Source: Rhodospirillaceae bacterium (GTDB taxonomy: Bacteria; Pseudomonadota; Alphaproteobacteria; Rhodospirillales; UBA2165). From it: a stretch of DNA of 34,172 nucleotides. Where the stretch lies: contig NZAK01000127.1 of NCBI GenBank assembly GCA_002687515.1, positions 1-34,172 on the forward strand. Reading direction: 5' to 3'. Made by a program: the position numbers and the translations under genes. Shown here piece after piece: positions 1 through 7,331 of this stretch (positions are counted from its first letter, which is position 1; the number at the start of each line of letters is the position of its first letter). The notes under the pieces were generated by a model, which was not told where the DNA came from, did not search any database, and worked only from the letters and a program-made list of their open reading frames with translations.

Positions 1-33
1 AGGAGCGCGCCGCGCCGTGGTGCCAATCCACCA

Positions 34-212
34 CAAGTGGTGCGCGACGATGTCCGGGAGCCTTGCAACGCCGCCCGAAGGGTCGCTTTTCCCGTCCCCC
101 CAGGGTGTCGAAAGGGCTTACCGATGTGCCGGCATCGCCGGCGCCCTTCCTCCTGCCGGGGAAACGGGAAAAGCGATCGTAGGGGCGCAAATTAGATGAC
201 GCAGGCCACTTG
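34..212. other. Strongly folded intergenic element, possible ncRNA or palindromic repeat
   Basis: No convincing gene is visible in bases 1-232. The stretch contains a perfect 13-bp inverted repeat, TCGCTTTTCCCGT at 83-95 and its complement at 164-176. Further nested pairing lies inside: CAGG 101-104 with CCTG 152-155, AAGGGC 112-117 with GCCCTT 143-148, and CGATG 122-126 with CATCG 133-137. An outer pairing, CAAGTGG 34-40 with CCACTTG 206-212 plus TGCG 41-44 with CGCA 200-203, would close a rod of about 180 nt with a central open region. On the minus strand it lies directly downstream of the M48 protease gene, so it could be a 3' UTR structure, an independent small RNA, or a mobile palindromic repeat. 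The rod with a central bubble recalls 6S RNA in outline, but I cannot match it to 6S, SRP, RNase P or tmRNA by sequence. The strand is undetermined. Confidence 0.45.
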
Positions 213-232
213 GGTACGGGGTTATCGCGCCA

Positions 233-1579
233 TCAACCACCCTTGGCTTCGGTCGCCGCGGCGATAATGTCCTCGGCCCGCAACCAAACGGGTGTTCCAA
301 CTTGTGTTCGCGATTGGGATCTTTTTGCCAAGCTGATCGCATTGTCGAATCGTCCCAAAAGTAGGGCCTCCTCGGCAAGCGCGCGCCAGCTTTCCACCAT
401 ATTGCCGTTTTTCCCCTCTGCGGTTGCCAGCAGGCGCCAGGAGAAGGGGCGTTTCGGCTCGATGCCGAGGGCAGAATTCAGATTTTGGATGGCGCGGTCG
501 CGCAATTCGGGATCATTCTTTTCAATTTGTGCCTTGGCCAAATCGGTTAGTAGAAGCGCCGAACCAGGCAATAACGCAACGGCCTTTTCATATGGCGGAA
601 TAGCTTCCGCGACGCGTCCATTTTCGAACAATATCTGACCCTTCAATTCGTGAAAGTAGGGATCATCTGGGTGTTCGCTCAGAAGCTGATCCATCAATTT
701 CAACGCCTTTTCAACCCGGGCACTGCGGTAATACGCGATGGCATGCGCGTAGCGGGCATACAGAGAGCTGTCGTTTTCGGGATAATATCGAAAGGTCAGG
801 CGCGAGCTAAGCGTAAAGGCGCGCAGCTTGGCGACAATCCGGTTGTGCGCAATTTTGAATTTATCCGGTGTCGGTTTGCCCGAGTGCCGCGATTGGGCTA
901 CATGACGGCGGAGGAACGATATGCGGTTGCGGGTCAGTGGGTGAGTGCGCACATAAGGATCTTGACGACTGACGCTCAACAATTCTTGCTCACCGAGCAA
1001 TTCCATGAATTCCAGCAGCCCGCTTGCGGATTGGCCGGTCGAATCGAGATAGCGCGCGGCAGACCGGTCGGCGGTAGATTCCTGGGTGCGGCTGAATTTA
1101 AGATAAGAACGGGCGGCGGCATTTTGCGAACCACCGATAACGGCGGCGCCGACATCGGGTCTTCCCGCGATCACCGCGGCGCCGCCGAGGATATAGCCGA
1201 GTATGGTTTGCGCGGAAGCGTTTTTGATGGCCTGCGTCGAGCGAACCAAGTGGCCACCCGCGATGTGGCCGGCTTCATGGGCCAGAACGCCGATAACCTG
1301 GGACGCGTCTTTGCTGCGCATAATCAGGCCGGTATTGACGAACAGGTTTTGACCACCGGCGACGAATGCATTAAGCGATTTGTCATTGACGATGAAAATG
1401 CGGACCGCCGACGGCTCAAGGCGAGCTGCCAGGAGTAGTGGCGTCGCGTATGCGCGGATGGTATTTTCAGTTTCCGCGTCCCGGATAAATGATATCCGTT
1501 GCGCATTTGCAGTTGACGTAGCCGCAAATACCATGCCGGCTAGGGCAAATAGTACCGGAACAAGAAGGCGTGATTTCAC
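233..1579 (-). CDS. Periplasmic M48-family zinc metalloprotease with C-terminal TPRs (BepA-like)
   Basis: Predicted exported zinc endopeptidase of the M48 (Ste24/HtpX/BepA) family. Counting from the GTG at 1579, an N-terminal signal peptide (short basic stretch, hydrophobic core, cleavage near TANAQ) is followed by the peptidase domain. The HEAGH zinc motif lies at about residues 101-105 and the third-ligand motif ESTAD at about 167-171. The C-terminal half is rich in TPR-type helices (about 270-400). This layout matches BepA-like proteins, which act in outer-membrane protein quality control. A TTG at 1594 is an alternative start, with an in-frame TGA immediately before it. GTG 1579 is preferred because GGAA lies 9 bases upstream and it gives a compact signal peptide. 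The start nearly touches the start of the divergent lipoprotein gene. The gene ends with TGA at 233, just before the folded element at the left edge. Family assignment is firm; the exact substrate is unknown. Confidence 0.88.
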   Translation of the reverse strand: MKSRLLVPVLFALAGMVFAATSTANAQRISFIRDAETENTIRAYATPLLLAARLEPSAVRIFIVNDKSLNAFVAGGQNLFVNTGLIMRSKDASQVIGVLAHEAGHIAGGHLVRSTQAIKNASAQTILGYILGGAAVIAGRPDVGAAVIGGSQNAAARSYLKFSRTQESTADRSAARYLDSTGQSASGLLEFMELLGEQELLSVSRQDPYVRTHPLTRNRISFLRRHVAQSRHSGKPTPDKFKIAHNRIVAKLRAFTLSSRLTFRYYPENDSSLYARYAHAIAYYRSARVEKALKLMDQLLSEHPDDPYFHELKGQILFENGRVAEAIPPYEKAVALLPGSALLLTDLAKAQIEKNDPELRDRAIQNLNSALGIEPKRPFSWRLLATAEGKNGNMVESWRALAEEALLLGRFDNAISLAKRSQSRTQVGTPVWLRAEDIIAAATEAKGG

Positions 1580-1580
1580 T

Positions 1581-3233
1581 GTGCTAATTTCCAATCATTC
1601 GATCCACGTTAGATTTGTATCACTACTCCGTCAATCAGTAGTCATTTTGGTGCTGAGCCTATTATCGGGGTGCTCCCTTTTCGACCTGGAAGACAGCGAA
1701 AATGTCGAGGTTCGCGAATTTATAGGTGGGGTCGCCGGGGATGAGCCGCAAGCGGTGCTCGCGGCCCGGGGTATTCTTCGTTCGGGCGGAAACGCCGTAG
1801 ATGCGGCGACCGCCCTATATTTCGCCCTAAGTGTAACGCTGCCTTCTTCGGCGAGTTTGGGTAGCGGCGGTGTCTGTTTGGTTCACGACGCGCCAAAAAG
1901 GAAAACCGAAGCGCTGGATTTCGTGCTCCGGACGCCGCGAATAATTCCGCAAAATACCGACCGGCCAAGCGCCATTCCCGGCAGTCCCATGGGAATGTTC
2001 GTCTTGCACACGAAATATGGGAATTTGCCATGGTCTCAATTGGTTGCGGTCGGCGAAAGGCTGGCGCGGTTCGGCTCGCGCGCTACACGAACGCTGGTCA
2101 ACGATCTTGAGCCGGTTGCCGCGGCGCTGTTTGAGGACGCGTCAAGTCGCAAAATATTTGCCGATAGGAACGGAAATATAGTGGCCGAGGGCAGCAAGCT
2201 GGTACAGCTCGACCTGGCCAATGTCCTGGCCAACATCCGCGTTAACGGGCCGGTCGATCTGTATAGCGGCAAGCTTGCCGCCCGTCTCGTCGAAGCGGTG
2301 AAAGCTGCCGGCGGATCGCTGTCGTTGGCCGATCTCAGGGATTTTTCTCCTCGATGGCTTAAACCGGCTAAGTACAAAATTGCGAACCGAAGCGCCTTTT
2401 TCTTTCCTCCGCCCGGTGCCGCTGGCATCGTTTTGGGGCAGATGATTGGCATGCTCGACGTAGATGACGAATTTGACGATTCCTCTGAAGTTGCGCGCCT
2501 GCACCTGCTCGCCGAAACGGCCATGCGCGCGCTTGCCGAACGTCAAAGATGGATGACGGACGACTATCAGAGCCGGGAAGACCCGGACAAGCTGGTCGAA
2601 CCCGGGCATTTAAGAAAATTGCTATCGAACTTCAGTCTCGATAAACATACCTCGCCCGGCGCATTCAATCCAAGGCCGGCAGCGCGCCCCGAGAATCCCT
2701 CGGCCACAAGTTTTGTTGTTGTCGACCGGCTAGGATCGGCGGTCGCCTGCGAATTGACCATGAATAACCGATTTGGCGTCGGCCGGATCGCGCCGGGTAC
2801 CGGTGTCATGCTGGCCGCGGTATCCAATAATTTGGGCAGGGGGCCGGTGTCAATGGGGCCGATGATGGTCGTCCACGAATTTACCCGCCAATTTCATTTC
2901 GCCGGCGCCGCCACCGGCGGCGTAGCGGCGCCGACGGCATTGGCCAACGTTGCGGCACGCGTGACCCTGTCCGAGGAGTCCTTGCGAAGCGCCATGGATC
3001 AGCGGCGTGTACATCACGGCGGTGCACCGGATACGACTTATTACGAACCGGGGATTCCACCGGAAGTGATCGCCGGCTTGACCCGGCGTGGCCACCGTGT
3101 CGCCGCGACGCCAACACTTGGAATTGTGAACGCCGCCTCTTGTCCCGAAGGCATGCCCCGCGAACCGGATGGATGCGAAGTGGTGTCCGACCGGCGGGGA
3201 AGCGGCCTTGCCATCAATGTCAACAGGCGCTGA
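1581..3233 (+). CDS. Gamma-glutamyltransferase-like lipoprotein with degenerate active site
   Basis: About 550 residues. The N-terminus has a lipoprotein signal ending in the lipobox LLSGC, so the product is probably membrane-anchored in the periplasm. The rest follows the GGT (Ntn-hydrolase) fold: an early GGNAVDAA segment, a central LADLRDF segment, and a C-terminal half with SFVVVDRLGSAVACELTMNN, PGTGVMLAA and a GG pair in AGAATGGVAAPT. In catalytic GGTs the small subunit starts with a nucleophilic Thr seven residues before the Asp of the TTHxSVVD motif. Here that position is Ala375, with Thr376 next to it. The large-subunit substrate Arg of the DFRE motif is replaced (D113-F114-V115). The SSMSP substrate loop reads VSMGP. 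The protein may therefore be a non-enzymatic or altered-specificity homologue. The GTG start at 1581 is the only one that leaves a signal peptide without running deep into the divergent protease gene. The 3' end overlaps the aminotransferase start by 17 bases. Confidence 0.8.
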   Translation: MLISNHSIHVRFVSLLRQSVVILVLSLLSGCSLFDLEDSENVEVREFIGGVAGDEPQAVLAARGILRSGGNAVDAATALYFALSVTLPSSASLGSGGVCLVHDAPKRKTEALDFVLRTPRIIPQNTDRPSAIPGSPMGMFVLHTKYGNLPWSQLVAVGERLARFGSRATRTLVNDLEPVAAALFEDASSRKIFADRNGNIVAEGSKLVQLDLANVLANIRVNGPVDLYSGKLAARLVEAVKAAGGSLSLADLRDFSPRWLKPAKYKIANRSAFFFPPPGAAGIVLGQMIGMLDVDDEFDDSSEVARLHLLAETAMRALAERQRWMTDDYQSREDPDKLVEPGHLRKLLSNFSLDKHTSPGAFNPRPAARPENPSATSFVVVDRLGSAVACELTMNNRFGVGRIAPGTGVMLAAVSNNLGRGPVSMGPMMVVHEFTRQFHFAGAATGGVAAPTALANVAARVTLSEESLRSAMDQRRVHHGGAPDTTYYEPGIPPEVIAGLTRRGHRVAATPTLGIVNAASCPEGMPREPDGCEVVSDRRGSGLAINVNRR

Positions 3234-4383
3234 TGTGGTCCTGAAGGGTTCAAAGCGCGCCGCGATTTCGCCCTTTATTGTCATGGACGTTATGCGCGCG
3301 GCCAATAAGCGCGCGGCCGGCGGCGGCGATGTCCTTCATCTTGAGGTCGGCCAACCGAGCACCCCGGCGCCCGCGGCTGTGCTTGCCGAGGCAAAGGCGG
3401 CGCTGGACAGCGACCGGTTGGGTTATACCGATGCCCTTGGAATTCCCGAGCTTCGTTCGCGCATAGCCGGCCATTATAAAGTATTTTATGGGATCGAGGT
3501 GGATACGCGGCGTATCGTCGTCACCACCGGCTCGTCGGGCGCCTTTCTTTTGTCGTTCCTCAGCGCCTTCGATCAGGGTGATCGCGTCGGCTTAGCCCTA
3601 CCTGGATATCCAGCCTACAAGAATATTCTCGCCGCCCTGGATATCGAGGTTGTCGAAATCCCGGTTGACGGCTCGAGCGGTTTTCAGCCATCGGCCGCTA
3701 TATTGGAAGGGCTGGATGTGACACTCGATGGGTTGATCATCGCCAGCCCTTCCAATCCGACCGGCAGCATGCTTGACGCGGGCGCTTTCGCCTTGCTTAC
3801 CGAATGGTGCCGAAAAAATGGCGTTCGCCTGATCTCGGACGAAATTTACCACGGCATAACCTATGGACCGGACCCAGTGACGGCGCTTTCATTGGACGCG
3901 GAAGCGATCATCGTAAACAGTTTTTCCAAATATTTTTCGATGACCGGATGGCGCCTCGGCTGGATGATCCTACCCGAAAAGCTTCTTCGCGCCGCCGAGT
4001 GCCTGACGCAGAATTTCTTCATCTCACCGCCCACATTGTCGCAAATCGCCGCGGCAAAGGTATTCGATTGTTATGAAGAACTGGACGCCAATGTGGCACG
4101 ATATGGCGAAAACCGTGCCCTCTTGCTGGACCGGCTTCCGGGGGCCGGGTTTGAAGATTTGGCACCGTCCGATGGGGCGTTCTACATCTACGCAAATGTG
4201 GCCCATCTGACCAACGACAGTCAGGAATTCTGCAAAAGCATGCTGGCCGAAACCGGCGTTGCGGTAACGCCGGGAATCGATTTCGATCCGGAACGCGGGC
4301 ACCGGTATGTCAGGTTTTCATACGCCGGTTCAACGGGCGAGATGGAAGAGGCCGCCAAACGGCTGAAAGCCTGGTTGAAATAA
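3217..4383 (+). CDS. PLP-dependent class I/II aminotransferase (aspartate aminotransferase-like)
   Basis: About 388 residues, a fold-type I aminotransferase of subgroup I. Visible landmarks are NPTG in the SPSNPTGSM segment, DEIYHGITY (the Asp that pairs with the pyridine nitrogen and the Tyr contacting PLP), the Schiff-base lysine K238 in NSFSKYFSMTGWRLGW, and a C-terminal VRFSYAGS segment carrying the Arg that binds the substrate carboxylate. These identify the family but not the amino-acid specificity; aspartate, tyrosine and related substrates are all possible. The ATG at 3217 lies inside the end of the GGT-like gene (17-base overlap), implying co-transcription and probably translational coupling. 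An upstream in-frame ATG at 3169 would give a 16-residue extension of poor quality, and a GTG at 3235 is another option. The gene converges on rne with only 31 bases between the stops. Confidence 0.9.
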   Translation: MSTGADVVLKGSKRAAISPFIVMDVMRAANKRAAGGGDVLHLEVGQPSTPAPAAVLAEAKAALDSDRLGYTDALGIPELRSRIAGHYKVFYGIEVDTRRIVVTTGSSGAFLLSFLSAFDQGDRVGLALPGYPAYKNILAALDIEVVEIPVDGSSGFQPSAAILEGLDVTLDGLIIASPSNPTGSMLDAGAFALLTEWCRKNGVRLISDEIYHGITYGPDPVTALSLDAEAIIVNSFSKYFSMTGWRLGWMILPEKLLRAAECLTQNFFISPPTLSQIAAAKVFDCYEELDANVARYGENRALLLDRLPGAGFEDLAPSDGAFYIYANVAHLTNDSQEFCKSMLAETGVAVTPGIDFDPERGHRYVRFSYAGSTGEMEEAAKRLKAWLK

Positions 4384-4385
4384 GA

Positions 4386-4416
4386 GCTGAGCGAAAAAAA
4401 GGCCGGCGCGCCGCTT
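4386..4416 (-). terminator. Weak candidate terminator after rne
   Basis: Between the convergent stops of the aminotransferase gene and rne, the minus strand reads a short GC-rich self-complementary block (CGG-CGCG-CCG) followed by GGCC and seven T residues. The stem is only 3-4 bp if a normal loop is required, so this is a poor intrinsic terminator, though the T-run is well placed for rne transcripts. No other terminator-like structure is visible in this 31-base gap. Confidence 0.3.
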
Positions 4417-6883
4417 ATTCCATCAACCGTTGCCACCAGCCCCGGCGCGATTCGTCGGAAGGCTCACCACCATCCTCCGATGGGCCGACGATGGTGGAAT
4501 TGCTGCCGGGGTAGGCCGGATTATCCTCCGGAACGGATGGAACTACGGCATCGCCGGTCTGATCGTCGCCAGAGACGGATGCCGCTGCTGGTTTTTCCTC
4601 GGCTTCCGGCTCGTCCTCGGGTTCCGGTTCTGGCATCGATTCCGGAACAGCTTGTTTGGTCGGCTCATTTTCCGGTGGTTCCGCCGGTGTTTCGGTAGCC
4701 GTAACCGATTCGCTCTCCTGATCTCTGGCCTGAACGTCAGGCTGATCGCTTGCTTGGGCCTCGGTGGCCACGGCATCTTTACCGGAATCCGCTTTTGCGG
4801 CTTTTTTGCGCACGCGGCGGCGGCGTTTCGGCTTATCTTCGCTTATCTTGTCGGCGGCGGGAGCATCGGAGGCGGCCCTCTTAGCATCATCTTTTTCGGA
4901 CGATTTCGCTTGCTGTTTGCCACCTTCATCGGATGTTTTTGCCGCGGCATCGGTGTCCGATCCGCGCCCGCGCCGGCGTCCGCCGCGGCGCCCGCGCCGG
5001 CGCCTTGCGGGCGGCTTTTCATCGTCCTCGTCACCGGTTTCAGCTGATTCCGCGGTCTCCGAAGATTCCGCCGCCGCTATTTCGATTTCGGCATCCTGCT
5101 GGACTTCGGCGTCGGTGGCGTCGTCGCTGCGTTTTCGGCTCCGGGAGCGGCGCCTTTTCCGCTTTTTATCGTCTTCTGGACGGTCGGCATCCGCATCCAC
5201 CCGCTCTTCTGCTCCATCTTCGCCCGCCCTGTCGATGGTCCGTTTAATCACATAGTTGGGCGGAATCAGTGATTCGTCCTCGGTGATAAAGACCCGGAAT
5301 TCAAATTTTTGCTCGATATCGCCGAGCGCAACGCGCTTGTGGTTCAAAATGTATAGGGCCAATTCCGGATGGATCGACACGTCAAGTTCCTGAGCGCGTT
5401 TGCGCACACCTTCTTCTTCGATGGCGCGAAGTACATGGAGTGCCGCCGATTCCGTCGATCGGCGGATTCCCGTGCCGCCACAGTGCGGGCACACATCGGC
5501 GATGGTTTCGGTAATGCTTGGGCGCAATCTTTGGCGCGATAATTCAAGCAAGCCGAAGGGGCTGATGCGGCCGATTTGGATGCGCGCCCGGTCGCGGCGC
5601 ATGGCTTCCTTAAGCCGGCGTTCGACATTGGTCTGATTGCGGTGGACTTCCATATCGATGAAATCGATTACCACCAGTCCGGCAAGGTCTCTAAGCCTGA
5701 GATGGCGGGCGATTTCGGTCGCTGCCTCGGTATTGGTCCTGAGCGCGGTTTCCTCGATATTCCGGCCGCGCGTGGCGCGCCCCGAATTGACATCGATTGC
5801 GACCAGCGCCTCGGTGGAATTAATTACGATATAGCCGCCCGATTTCAGTTGAACCTCCTGATGGTTCATGGCTTCAAGCTGGCTTTCGATATGATAGCGG
5901 CTGAAAAGAGAAACAATCGAATCGGTATATGGTTGAACCTTCCTGGCGTGGCTCGGAACCAGCATTTTCATTAGGTCCTTTGCCGTGCGGTAGCCGTTTT
6001 CGCCCTCGATCAATATTTCGTCGATATCGCGCGAATAAAGATCGCGGATACTGCGCTTGATGATATTCGCTTCCTCGTGGATCAGGGCCGGTGCTGTCGA
6101 TTCCAAGGTTAGGTTGCGTATATCGTTCCATAGCTTGATGAGATAGTCGTAGTCGCGCTTGATTTCGGCCTTACTTCGGTCAGCGCCGGCGGTCCTCACG
6201 ATTACCGCCATGCCGGCTGCGATATCCAGGCCCGAGATGATCGACTTCAAACGCTTGCGATCCTGACCACTGCCGATTTTGCGCGATATGCCGCCGCCCT
6301 TGCCGGTATTGGGCATCAGGACGCAATAGCGGCCGGCAAGCGAGAGGTATGTCGTAAGGGCGGCGCCTTTGTTGCCCCGCTCTTCCTTGACCACCTGCAC
6401 CAGCAAAATCTGGCGCCGTTTGATTACTTCTTGAATTTTGTAACGGCGGACGGGACGTGCCCGCATTTCAACCTCGGCTTCGTCGATGTCATCGCCGCCG
6501 ATGGTTTCGACGTTCTTGTCCGATTGGCCGTTGCCATTTCCCTCGCCTTCGGTTTCCTCGTCGGAGGCGGCCTCGTTGTCCTCGCCTTCAAGCGATTCGT
6601 TCTCTTCCGCCAACAACCGTTCGCGGTCGGAAACGGGTATTTGATAGTAGTCTGGGTGGATTTCGTTGAACGACAGGAAGCCGTGGCGATTTCCGCCGTA
6701 ATCGACAAATGCCGCCTGAAGCGACGGTTCGACCCGGGTTACCTTGGCTAGGTATATATTACCCTTAAGCAGCCGGCGGGATGATGATTCAACGTCGAAT
6801 TCTTCGAGATGGTTCCCGTCCATGATCGCGACCCTGGTCTCTTCCGGGTGGGCCGCATCGACCAACATTCTTTTTAATGCCAT
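4415..6883 (-). CDS. rne: Ribonuclease E
   Basis: Endoribonuclease that starts decay of most mRNAs and processes rRNA and tRNA precursors; about 822 residues. The N-terminal half has an S1 RNA-binding domain (about 35-170) interrupted by an acidic low-complexity insertion at about 90-140, a trait of alphaproteobacterial RNase E. The RNase E/G catalytic domain follows, with the metal ligand in DVNSGR (D364) and a second Asp in VIDFIDM (D407). The Zn-link CPHCGGTG, used for tetramer formation, is at about 465-472. The C-terminal third is disordered, alternating Arg-rich blocks and acidic/Ala/Pro/Glu stretches, as expected of a degradosome scaffold. The last residues, RRGWWQRLME, resemble the GWW motif through which Caulobacter RNase E binds PNPase. 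The ATG at 6883 begins the typical MALKRMLVDAAHPEETRV N-terminus; a 12-residue upstream extension is unlikely. A long hairpin-bearing leader precedes it. Confidence 0.96.
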   Translation of the reverse strand: MALKRMLVDAAHPEETRVAIMDGNHLEEFDVESSSRRLLKGNIYLAKVTRVEPSLQAAFVDYGGNRHGFLSFNEIHPDYYQIPVSDRERLLAEENESLEGEDNEAASDEETEGEGNGNGQSDKNVETIGGDDIDEAEVEMRARPVRRYKIQEVIKRRQILLVQVVKEERGNKGAALTTYLSLAGRYCVLMPNTGKGGGISRKIGSGQDRKRLKSIISGLDIAAGMAVIVRTAGADRSKAEIKRDYDYLIKLWNDIRNLTLESTAPALIHEEANIIKRSIRDLYSRDIDEILIEGENGYRTAKDLMKMLVPSHARKVQPYTDSIVSLFSRYHIESQLEAMNHQEVQLKSGGYIVINSTEALVAIDVNSGRATRGRNIEETALRTNTEAATEIARHLRLRDLAGLVVIDFIDMEVHRNQTNVERRLKEAMRRDRARIQIGRISPFGLLELSRQRLRPSITETIADVCPHCGGTGIRRSTESAALHVLRAIEEEGVRKRAQELDVSIHPELALYILNHKRVALGDIEQKFEFRVFITEDESLIPPNYVIKRTIDRAGEDGAEERVDADADRPEDDKKRKRRRSRSRKRSDDATDAEVQQDAEIEIAAAESSETAESAETGDEDDEKPPARRRRGRRGGRRRGRGSDTDAAAKTSDEGGKQQAKSSEKDDAKRAASDAPAADKISEDKPKRRRRVRKKAAKADSGKDAVATEAQASDQPDVQARDQESESVTATETPAEPPENEPTKQAVPESMPEPEPEDEPEAEEKPAAASVSGDDQTGDAVVPSVPEDNPAYPGSNSTIVGPSEDGGEPSDESRRGWWQRLME

Positions 6884-7331
6884 TGTTATGTAAACTCCAT
6901 AGCCCGCTAGCGGCGCCAAACATACCTAGGGGCTTATTTGGCGCGCTGGGGGCAAATTTGCAGATTGATCCGTTGACGTGCGCCGCATCGCGCCGGCCTT
7001 GGCTGGCGATAATATTCCGCGATTTTATTCGCGGTCGTGCGGTTGCACTCGAATGGGCGGTTGTCATCGGCATGAGAATTATTAAACCTTCCGTTGATAT
7101 CGATTCAGACGGTTTCGGCGATGATCGGGGGTCCAACCGGACTTTCATCGCAACGGCATCGGCGAAAATATATTTGGTTCCGCCGAGCAGCCGTCCGCAC
7201 CATTTCAACTTGGTTAACATAACGGTAGGATTATATTTCCACAATCCAATTTAATTACATCGTTCGAATCTGGGGTTGAGCCCGGGGTTGAATTTGGCTG
7301 AAACCAGTGAAATTCGTTGAAGCCGGCTACA
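6884..7331. promoter_or_regulatory. Divergent rne / amidase control region with rne leader hairpins
   Basis: This 448-base gap holds no supported gene. Read on the minus strand it looks like a long rne leader. A stem-loop at 6909-6947 (CGCCAAA/TTTGGCG plus AGCG/CGCT across one bulged G) lies about 26 nt before the rne start. A second hairpin, CCGCGA/TCGCGG with a six-base loop, is at 7017-7034. A perfect minus-strand TATAAT (7235 to 7230) without a good -35 box would give a leader of about 340 nt. E. coli rne also has a leader of roughly this length that mediates autoregulation; applying that here is inference. On the plus strand GGGGTTGA occurs twice (7272-7279 and 7284-7291), a possible protein-binding direct repeat upstream of the amidase gene. 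Confidence 0.45.

Noticed and set aside
1-232. 6S, SRP, RNase P or tmRNA gene at the left edge
   Set aside because: The folding suggests an RNA, but none of the conserved sequence blocks of these families can be recognised, so only an unidentified element is reported.
4430-5255. Long plus-strand open frames opposite the rne C-terminal part
   Set aside because: They mirror the GC-rich, low-complexity Arg/Glu/Ala coding of RNase E and show no domain or ribosome-binding site.
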